From: Thiobacillus sp. 0-1251
Lineage (GTDB): Bacteria; Pseudomonadota; Gammaproteobacteria; Burkholderiales; Thiobacillaceae
Assembly: GCA_001899305.1 (NCBI GenBank)
Contig: MKWL01000021.1
Span: forward strand, 317,992-381,991
Direction: 5' to 3'
DNA length: 64,000 nt
Shown here: in pieces, positions 18,256 to 26,700 of the stretch
Position numbering within the stretch: the stretch's first letter is position 1
Layout: every line of letters begins with the position of its first letter
Notes under the pieces: model-generated
What the model was told of the DNA's origin: nothing
What the model saw: the letters and a program-made list of their open reading frames with translations, nothing else
Databases searched by the model: none
Program-made: the position numbers and the translations under genes

Positions 18256-19110
18256 TCAGGGGTTATGCATCAGCGCGGCTTCGAGCGTGTTTTCCAGCAG
18301 GGTCGCGACGGTCATCGGTCCCACCCCGCCGGGCACCGGCGTGATCCAGCTGGCGCGTTCGACTGCGGTATTGAAATCGACGTCGCCGACCAGCTTGCCG
18401 TCGGGCAGGCGGTTGATGCCGACGTCGATCACGATCGCGCTCTCGCGCACCCAGTCACCCGGGATCATGCGTGGCCGCCCCACCCCCACCACCAGGATTT
18501 CGGCGGAACGCACGAAGCTCTCGAGGTCGCGGGTGGCGCTATGGCATACGGTGATCGTGCAGCCTGCAAGCAGAAGCTCCAGGCTCATCGGCCGGCCGAC
18601 GATGTTGGACGCGCCGACCATCACCGCATTCTTGCCACGCAGCTCCTCGCCGGTAGCGCGCAGCAGCGTCATGATGCCGCGCGGCGTGGACGGACGCAGC
18701 GTCGGCATCTTCACCGCCAGCCGGCCGATGTTGTAGGGGTGGAAGCCGTCGACGTCCTTGTCCGGGCGGATGCGCTCGATCACCGTCTCGGCATCGATGT
18801 GCGCCGGCAGCGGCAGTTGCACCAGGATGCCGTCGATGGCCGGGTCGGCGTTCAGCGTGTCGATCAGCGCCAGCAGCTGGTCCTGCGTGGTTGCGCTGGG
18901 CAGGTCGTGCGACACGCTGGTGACGGCGGCCCGCTCGCAGGCGCGCTTCTTGTTGCGCACGTACACGGCCGAAGCGGCATCGTCGCCGACCAGGATCACC
19001 GCCAGGCCGGGCCGGCGTTTGCCCTGCGCCTCGCGTTCGGCCACCTTGTCGTGGACCACTGCGAGGATGGTGTCGGCCATGGCCTTGCCGTCGAGGATAC
19101 GTGCGCTCAT
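18256..19110 (-). CDS. folD: Methylenetetrahydrofolate dehydrogenase/cyclohydrolase
   Basis: A 284-aa bifunctional enzyme interconverting 5,10-methylene-THF and 10-formyl-THF with NADP. Visible are the catalytic region [10 protein letters not shown] (Tyr and Lys), [20 protein letters not shown], the Rossmann segment [16 protein letters not shown] and the C-terminal [18 protein letters not shown]. The start [13 protein letters not shown] fits the family length; upstream in-frame codons to 19194 look non-native. It ends 6 bp from the convergent CbbY-like gene. Confidence 0.95.
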   Translation of the reverse strand: MSARILDGKAMADTILAVVHDKVAEREAQGKRRPGLAVILVGDDAASAVYVRNKKRACERAAVTSVSHDLPSATTQDQLLALIDTLNADPAIDGILVQLPLPAHIDAETVIERIRPDKDVDGFHPYNIGRLAVKMPTLRPSTPRGIMTLLRATGEELRGKNAVMVGASNIVGRPMSLELLLAGCTITVCHSATRDLESFVRSAEILVVGVGRPRMIPGDWVRESAIVIDVGINRLPDGKLVGDVDFNTAVERASWITPVPGGVGPMTVATLLENTLEAALMHNP

Positions 19111-19249
19111 CAAGACAACCCTGAAGCAAAAGGGTGATTTTCCCGGAAACCCCCCCTCCGACTCAAGCGAAAATTGACCCGGCCGATTCGCCAAGGTATA
19201 GTCTCGCCTCTCCGAAATGCGCCCGGAATGCCGGACGCCGATAGGATTT

Positions 19250-19326
<77 letters not shown>

Positions 19327-19365
19327 CCCCCAGACAGTAAGTGATAGTGCCCGAGAAGTGAGTCT

Positions 19366-19442
19366 CTGCCCGTAGCTCAACTGGATAGAGCACCAGCCTT
19401 CTAAGCTGGGGGTTACAGGTTCGATTCCTGTCGGGCAGGCCA
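19366..19442 (+). tRNA. tRNA-Arg (TCT)
   Basis: A 77-nt cloverleaf: acceptor CTGCCCG pairs with CGGGCAG, anticodon stem CCAGC/GCTGG holds loop CTTCTAA (TCT), T arm ACAGG/CCTGT, and CCA is encoded. Confidence 0.96.
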
Positions 19443-19477
19443 AGGTTTTCGTTGCCAGCCTTGCTGGCGACAACAAT

Positions 19478-19554
19478 GGTGGATGTAGCTCAGTTGGTAG
19501 AGTCCAGGATTGTGATTCCTGTTGTCGTGGGTTCGAGTCCCATCATCCACCCCA
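19478..19554 (+). tRNA. tRNA-His (GTG), island integration site
   Basis: Complete cloverleaf with the extra G-1 (19478) opposite discriminator C. Acceptor GTGGATG pairs with CATCCAC, anticodon loop TTGTGAT gives GTG, and CCA is encoded. Its 3' half from 19507 is duplicated exactly at 33102-33150, so the gene is the attachment site of the following island and its 3' part may be island-derived. Confidence 0.97.
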
Positions 19555-19555
19555 C
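19507..19555 (+). repeat. attL: 3' end of tRNA-His
   Basis: Forty-nine bases from the anticodon arm to one base past CCA are identical to 33102-33150 in the same orientation. This is the classical core of tRNA-directed site-specific integration, with the tRNA kept intact on this side. Confidence 0.88.
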
Positions 19556-19559
19556 TAAT

Positions 19560-20168
19560 TCAAGGCATTTGCCGATAGCACCCGCTAACTTTTGTAAGAT
19601 GGCGGGTGCTTTTTGTCCTCCAGCGACAATTCGGACCACAGCCGATGGTCTCGCCGTTGGGGGCGGTGACGCTGGCGAGCCGCCCGGTGGGGTCGTAGCT
19701 CATGCTGGCCATGTGGCCGTCGCTGTCTTCGACCATGGCGAGGCGCCCGCCGGGGGTCCAGGTGTAGGTGAGCTCTTTGGCAATCTCCATGCCGGGCCGG
19801 CTGTCGGTGACGCTTCTCAGGCGCTTGGCGGAATCGTAGTCGTAGGCGACGACGAGCTGGCTGGAGCCGTTCTTCGTTTCGGCATGGGTGACGAGGCCGA
19901 GGGCATTACGGGTGTAGACGGCGGTCTGGCCGTTGGTGCCAGGGACGCTGCGGGATTTGAGCTGGCCCTGGGTTTCACCGGGATTGGTCTTGCTGCCCCA
20001 GGCGTAGACGGTGGTCTGGCCGGCGGCGATCTGGACCGGGGTCTGGCTGGATGTCAGCTGGTTGTGGACGTTCCAGTTCCATTTCCAGGTGTGATTCAGG
20101 GCGTCGGTTTCGGTGATCTGGCTGTCGAGGTTAGTCTTGCTTTGGCAGATTAAGCGGCTGTCGTTCGC
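19560..20168 (-). pseudogene. Displaced RHS/YD-repeat fragment
   Basis: About 200 codons are open without a usable start; a TAG lies just upstream. From about 20145 to 19643 the peptide parallels residues of the large RHS protein encoded at 22,440-22,940 (shared TETDALNHTWKW, PGETQGQLKSR, AKELTYTWTPGGRLAMVEDS, TGRLASVTAPNGETIG), very similar at one end and more divergent at the other. It then breaks into unrelated codons and stops at 19560. Such orphan pieces are common beside rhs genes and arise by recombination between repeated cores. It is a relic, possibly a donor for recombination with the intact gene. Confidence 0.8.
19577..19614 (+). terminator. Terminator after tRNA-His at the island edge
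   Basis: AGCACCCGC pairs with GCGGGTGCT around a 16-nt loop, followed by five T. It lies inside the island just past attL and would replace the original terminator of the tRNA operon that the insertion moved to 33,167. Confidence 0.7.
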
Positions 20169-20192
20169 CTATTTCGCCAACTGGGAAGGAGT

Positions 20193-20687
20193 TCACCTGA
20201 CACTACGGAGCCTTACATCACAACGCTGCTCCAACGACACGTCATGTCGCAGTGGCACGCATTCCAATTCGACATACCTGTTACCTTGATCGGCAACCAA
20301 GGCACACAAGGGCTGCTTGGCTAGCCTAGGGTACACAAACGTATTGGAATGCGCGGTTGACACTGGCATATGAGAGGCAACGTCATCACCTTTAACGATC
20401 ATAAAAAATGCTGGATATGATGCTTCTCCAGCGTAGTTCATGACCTTGTTAGCCGCAGTCTTGCTGAAGGGGACAGGATCGCAAAGGTAACCGCCGTATT
20501 GGCCGTTGATCATCACGAGATGCTCATTTCCTTGTAGTGCAGGAAGTGCCACATTGCGCACCTCCCCGGGCTTCATTTCCTTCTGAGCCAAGGTCACCAT
20601 GGCATCCAATTTTGTCAAACGCTGATCACTTTGATTGCAGGATGTGAGTGCTGAAATTAGCAATGCACCAATAGCACACTGTTTCAT
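20193..20687 (-). CDS. Lipoprotein, candidate immunity protein of the RHS toxin
   Basis: A 164-aa predicted lipoprotein: MKQCAIGALLISALTSC gives a type II signal peptide with lipobox LTSC. The mature part has no recognised domain; it contains further Cys residues and short motifs such as NEHLVMINGQYGGYLCDPVP. An in-frame upstream ATG (20729) would add 14 residues before the signal. It is the first gene after the RHS gene, 81 bp past its stop on the same strand, where polymorphic toxin loci carry the immunity gene. A lipid-anchored periplasmic immunity protein would fit a toxin acting in the periplasm. Role inferred from position only. Confidence 0.65.
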   Translation of the reverse strand: MKQCAIGALLISALTSCNQSDQRLTKLDAMVTLAQKEMKPGEVRNVALPALQGNEHLVMINGQYGGYLCDPVPFSKTAANKVMNYAGEASYPAFFMIVKGDDVASHMPVSTAHSNTFVYPRLAKQPLCALVADQGNRYVELECVPLRHDVSLEQRCDVRLRSVR

Positions 20688-20768
20688 AACGACGTATCCG
20701 CCATCCCATAAAGACAAGTTCTTTTCCATGCTCCAAGCGCAGCAAAAAAAACAGCACCAAAAATTTGG

Positions 20769-23700
20769 CTAATTTCGTGGGGCCTGTATTACAACCCCAA
20801 GCATATAGTCTATTGGGCCGATATTGGGTTGTCCTTTTGGCCCTCCACTGCCGTAGGTCAGGCCGCTTGAGTTTTCATCAATACGTATAACTCCTTGCGC
20901 CGCCTGGCCCCTTCCAAAACTGTTGTTGCTCAAATCCATAAATGTTTCTTGGAAATACTGATTCCATGTCTGTCCAGGAACGCCATTGCCCATGATCTTA
21001 TCCTTGAAATTTACAAGTTCATGTCCATACCCTGCAATTGCGGCGAAGGTACTTCCAACTTTCGGGTCAGCCGCCATTTGTCTGTTCCATTCAGCATGAC
21101 GCCAAGCGTCGACTTGTCCGTTGTATAGGAGCTGGCCTGCCTTCTGTCTGTCTCCGCCGGACAATTGAAGTGCAAGAGCAGGTGCATCGGCATTCTTGAC
21201 TTGCTCACCGAGAGCCACAGCTCGATCGTAACGACCAACGGTATTCTCATACGCCCAATCTGTCGCCTGCCCCAAATATTTCTGCCAATCCGCACCCGCC
21301 GTCATCCCCCAATATTTTCCAGCCTGAGGTGTGCCTGCTAACGCCGCCAGCAACCCATCCGGATCGATCAGGTTGACCGGATTGTTGGCCACATACGCAT
21401 ACGGACTCACGCTATCCGCCATCCCCATCGGATCACGCGATGCGAATCTTCCCAGTCCCGGGTGGTAATACCGTGCCCGATAGAACTCCAGCCCCGTGGC
21501 ATCCGGCTCGCGCCCCGTGTAACCGTATTGCGGAATGGTGCCACTGCTCGCGGTCTTGTTCCCCCACGCATCGAACCGCTGGTTCGCCGTCAGCGTGCCG
21601 GCTGTGTTGGCCAGCCCGACCACGCTGCCGAGGCCGTCCTGCAGATACGCCGCCTCGGTCGCGGCCGGGCTGTTTGTCGTTCCGGTCAGCCTCAGAAGCG
21701 GGTTGTCGATGCCGGGGCCCTGGACATAGGCTGCTGCGGGCATGCCGCTGATGCTGCCGGCCCACTCGGCGTGGATGTCGTCGCCGTCGTAGAGGTAGCT
21801 GGTGGTGGTGGCGCCGCTGGTCTTCTGGATGCGCCGTCCGCTGTCGTCGTAGACGTAGCCCTCGGCGATGGCGTTGGCACCGCTGCGCGTTGCGGTGTTG
21901 AGCTGGTCGAGCGCGTTCCACACGAGCGCAAGCGTGGTCGAGCCGGTGCCCGATGCGGTGCAGTCGCCAGCCGGGTTGGTGACAGTGCCGCCGGTCGATA
22001 CCTCGCACAGCTTTGTCATGTGCCCGTCGGCGTCGTGCACCGCGGCGCCGATGAGAGGGCCTGTGTCGCTGCCCGAGTGGACTTCGGTGAGCTGCTGGGC
22101 AGCGTCGTACAGGTACGCGGTGGTTGTTCCTGACCTGGTCTTGCTCCGCCTGTTGCCCCAGATGTCGTAGGCGTAGGTCTCGGCGGTGCCGTCGTTCGCC
22201 GTGGTCAGGCGGTCGAGGTTGTCGTAGAGGTAGCTCCAGGCCTTGCTGACACCAGCAATGATTTCCGTTTGGGTGGCGCGCCTGCCCTGGTTGTCCAGGG
22301 TATACAGGTGGCTGGACAGCATCGTGGTGTTGTAGAGGTTCTGTTTCTGCTTGAGATTGCCGTCCTCGAACCAGCTCTGGGTGGTTCTTTGGCCGCTATT
22401 GAGACGGGTCTCGATCAATCTTCCGCCGGCGTCGTAGGTGAAGCCGATGGTCTCGCCGTTGGGGGCGGTGACGCTGGCGAGCCGCCCGGTGGGGTCGTAG
22501 CTCATGCTGGCCATGTGGCCGTCGCTGTCTTCGACCATGGCCAGCCGCCCGCCGGGCGTCCAGGTGTAGGTGAGCTCTTTGGCAATCCCCATGCCGGGGC
22601 GGCTGTCGGTGACGATTCTCAGGCGCTTGGCGGGGTCGTAGGCGTACTCGTAGGTGACGACGGCCTGGTTCGAACCATTCTTCGTTTCGGCCTTGGTCAC
22701 CTGACCGAGCGCGTTGCGGGTGTAGCTTACGGTATGCCCGTTTGTTCCCGGCATGGTGCGGGACTTGAGCTGACCCTGGGTCTCGCCTGCCGCGCCTTTG
22801 CTGCCGTAGGCGTAGACGGTGCTCTGACCGGCAGCGATCTGGGTGGGAGTCTGGCTTGCGATGAGCTGGTTGTGGAGGTTCCAGGTCCATTTCCAGGTGT
22901 GATTCAGGGCGTCGGTCTCGGTCAGTTTGCGGCCGAAGTCGTCGAAGGTTCTTGCGACTTGTTTCTTCACGGTCACCCCGTCGAGCACGCACGTCTTGCT
23001 GGTGGTGTCGGTGGTGGCTCCGGCCCAGACCTCCGCGACGAAGCCGAGCGGGGTGTAGACGAGGCAGGTGACGGGGCGGCTGGTGTCGGTGGCGGAGACC
23101 TGGGGGCCGACGTCGCGAGTCAGGCGGCCGAGTTCGTCGTAGAAACGGTAGCTGTCGCGGATGCTGCCGTCGGCGGCGAGGGTATTGAGCTTGAGGGGGC
23201 GCCCAATGCCGTCGTACTGGGCGACTTCGACCGCGCGGCCCTGGGTCTGGCCGGTGATCTTGGGCAGGGTGGTGCGCTTCAAGCGTCCGTCCCCGCTAGC
23301 ATGGTAGTAGTCGTACTGGGTGGTGAGGTTGTTGGGGTCGGTACTGCTCCGGACCCGGCCGGCGGCGTCGAGGCTCATGCTGACGCGCTGGCCTTCCTGG
23401 TTGTAGGCGCCGGTGACGCGGCCCATGGGGTCGCGATCGAAGCTGACCGAGTAGCCGTCGGCTTCGGTGATCTGGCTGACCTGGCCGAGCGCGTTGTACT
23501 GGGTCAGGGTGGCGTTGCCGGCGTAGTCGACGCGGCGTTCGATCTGATCAAGGTCGTCGTACGCGGCGTAGTAGCCGTCGAGGTAGGCGTTGTTGACGGT
23601 GAGGCCAACGGTGAGGGGGTTGCCGTTGGCATCAAAGACGGTGTCCCACTGGTGGCCGCGGCCGTCGGGGGTCTTGATCGGGCGGTCGAGGGAATCGTAC

Positions 23701-26700
23701 AGGGTGTCGGCGGCGTACCAATTTGAATCGGCGCCGCGCGTCGTACGGCCGAGGCTGTCGTAGGCGAAGTCGGTGTAGGTGTCGGTCTCCAGCGTGGCGG
23801 GCGTGCCGTTGGTGTCGCCGCGGCGCGTCAGGCTCACGACATTGAGCTTGCTGGCGTCGTAGGCGGTTTCCAGGCTGGGACCGGTGCCGGTCGTGGCGTC
23901 GCCGAGCACTGCGGTGGTCCAGTCGCGCAGGCTGCGGGTCTTGACAGGGTTGCCGGCGCTGTCGGCGGCGTATTGCGTCCAGGCGAGGATGTCGGTGTTG
24001 GCGGGCTTCGTGTTGGCTACGGGGACGACGCCATGCTTCACGCGGACGACATCGGTGAGATTGCCCAGGGCGTCGTAGCGGTTGAGCGTCCAGTTGTCGT
24101 CGGCGTCCTTGACGCGCTGTGGCTGGCCGTATTGGTTGATGTCGCGGTATTGCAGGGTGCGGGTGCTGGGCAGGGTGACGTCGGAGAGGTTGTCGAGGCT
24201 GTCGTAACCGTAGCTGGTGACCATGCCCTGGGGGTCGGTTTTGGTGAGGCGCAGGTGGGTGCGGCCTGCCGTCTGGTCGTAGGTGTAGTCGGTGGTGGCC
24301 CCGGCTTCGTCGGTGATGGACAGCGGGTTGCCGTTGGCATCGAACAGGAAGGTGCGCGCGTTGCCCTGGGCGTCGATGCTCTTCGCTTCGCGGCGGAATT
24401 CGGCCCAGGCGAAGGTGGTGGCGTGGTCGGTCAGCGGCACGCCGGCGGTGTCGAACGGCGTGTGCCGGAAGACGCGACCGTTGGCGTAGTACTCGAAGCG
24501 CATGCCGTTGCTGCGGGGAAGCGTGTATTGCTTCATGGCATGCGCGAGCTTTGCGCCGTCGAGGCTGCTGTAGTACTGGTAGGTGACGGGGTTCTGGCTG
24601 CCGGCCACGGCCAGGGGATTCTTGAACGTAACGAGGTCGCCGTTACCGTCGTAGAAATATTGCCAGGTGCGATTCGTGAAGTCCGTGATCTGACTGATGC
24701 GGCTGCCGTTGTAGCTGAAGGTCAGGCTGCGGCTGAGACTGTCGGTGACCTTGCAGACGTACGTGCCGGTGCAGCCCGTGATGGGCGCATAGGAGAGCGT
24801 CAGGACGTTGCCGTTGCGGTCGGTGATCGAAAGCAGCCGCGCCTTCTGCTGGGTGTCGGTGGCGGTGGCATTGACGCTCTCGAAGACGTAGACCATGCCG
24901 GAGCGCTCGGTCAGGCGATAGGTGCCGCCGGTGAGCCGCGTGAGGGTAGCGTAGATGCCGGGCGAGCCGCCGAACGTTGCGCCGACACTAATGTTGCCGC
25001 TGGTCTGGTTGGGCGTGGAGAAGAAGCGTTCGCCGCCGGTGCCGTCGGTCCAGGAGACCTTGGCGGCGCTGGCGCCGTCGAGCCCGTAGAAACGAAGGTA
25101 ATGGTTGAAGCTGTGGGTCCAGCCGTAGCCGAGGGGGCCGTCCTTGGCGCCCTTGCTGTTGTACCAGCGCTCGAACACGATGGGCATCCCGCCGCGGCCC
25201 TTGATGCTGATATCGCGCTCGCTGTGGATGAGGTTGCCGGTGACCATGTTGACGGGGTCGAAGGCGGTAGTGGTGCCGCTGCTATTGCCGTTGGCGGCCT
25301 GGTAGCCGTTGATGCCGAGGGTCTGGTAGGCCAGCGGAGCGTAGGGGTCGGCGATGATACCAGTACCGAGGCTGGCGTTGTAGAGGCTGCCCAGAGGGTC
25401 GTTGTTGCCAGTGTAACCCCCGGAGGCGGTGCCTTCTGGGCTGGTACCGCCGGTTGAACCGGAACCTGTGGTGCCGGTGCTGCTGGCGGGTTCGATGGTC
25501 ATGCCTCCCGAGAAGCCGCCGATGGGGAAAGACGCAGCCGGCTTGGTCGCGCCGAAGTTTTCTCCGTAGAAGGCATAGCCCAGCGCGCCGCTACTGTTGG
25601 GATATTGGAGCATCCGGCGCGGGATGGTCAGCTTGTAGCCGGCGTTGACATATTGGGTCTCGATGGAAGTGACGTCGCCGGCAGAGTAATTGGTATTTAC
25701 GGGGCTGGTCGGATTGGTGTTGAGTGCACCATTGGAACAGGTATTGGTGAGCTTGCACTTCTGGTTGGCCCAGTCGGTGCTGTTGTTGATCTGCAGGATT
25801 TCGATGCCCTGCTCGTTGGCAAATTGCAGCCCGCGCGTGGTTGAAACGGCATCGAGGTTGGCAACTTCGTTCCAGATGTAGGCCTCATAGGCCGAACCGG
25901 CGAAACCGGCCAGTTTAAAGGCGCGCAAATCCGCCGCGTTGGGCGTATCCAGCCGGGTGCCGGTATAGACACCGCCCGGCCAGTCGACCAGGAATCCCTT
26001 GCGGAACAGGCCATAGGGCAGATCGAACAGGTAGTTGATTTTGACCTGAGCAGAGGTGAGACCAAGGCTGGAGCCGACTGTCCCGGATTCGCCGAAGAGC
26101 TCGCCGGCTCGCTTACTGGCATCGGCCACATAGCGGCTGTACTTGCTGGCGGCAATGTTGAGGAATTCGCCTTCGATGCCGTCGCGGTCGGCGTTGGGGT
26201 TGCTGCTGTTGGCCTGTACGTTGGCAAGCAGTAGCGCCGAACGCTTGGCGAGATAGGTATCCGAGGTATGCCACGCGTAGGCATGCAGGGCCTCCAGGTT
26301 GGCGGCGCGGATGTTGGCGTAATTGACGCTGGTGCGCGTAGCATTGGCGCCGAGTTCGGCCAGCGAGACCGTCATGGCCAGTTTATTGTTGGTCGAGCAC
26401 AGCAACGTGGTCCCGCTGCCTGCCTCGCTGGTTTGCTCGACGCCCTCCAGCTTGATCGACGGCACCATGTTGACGGTGGTCGCGCAGGTGGGCGTGGCCG
26501 CGGGATCGACGGCGTTGAACCAGGTGTCGAATGCGGTTTGATCGGTGGAGGTCGCGCCCTTGAACGAGAGCGTCAGCCGCTGGCTGGCGAGATCGACGAG
26601 GTTGACGGTCTTCTGTGCCAGCAGGCTGCTGGCTGAAGTTTTGACGGCCACCAGCAAGCGGTACTTGTGGCGATCCGGCAGCGCGGCAGTTTCGGCCGAT

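Noticed and set aside
20900-25200. Tandem repeats as a CRISPR array
   Set aside because: Repeats in this region are degenerate YD codons without constant repeat-spacer spacing; no cas gene is in the window.
22269-25457. Long plus-strand frames inside the RHS gene
   Set aside because: Val/Gly/Ala-rich complementary frames of the YD repeats; the minus strand is clearly the coding one.
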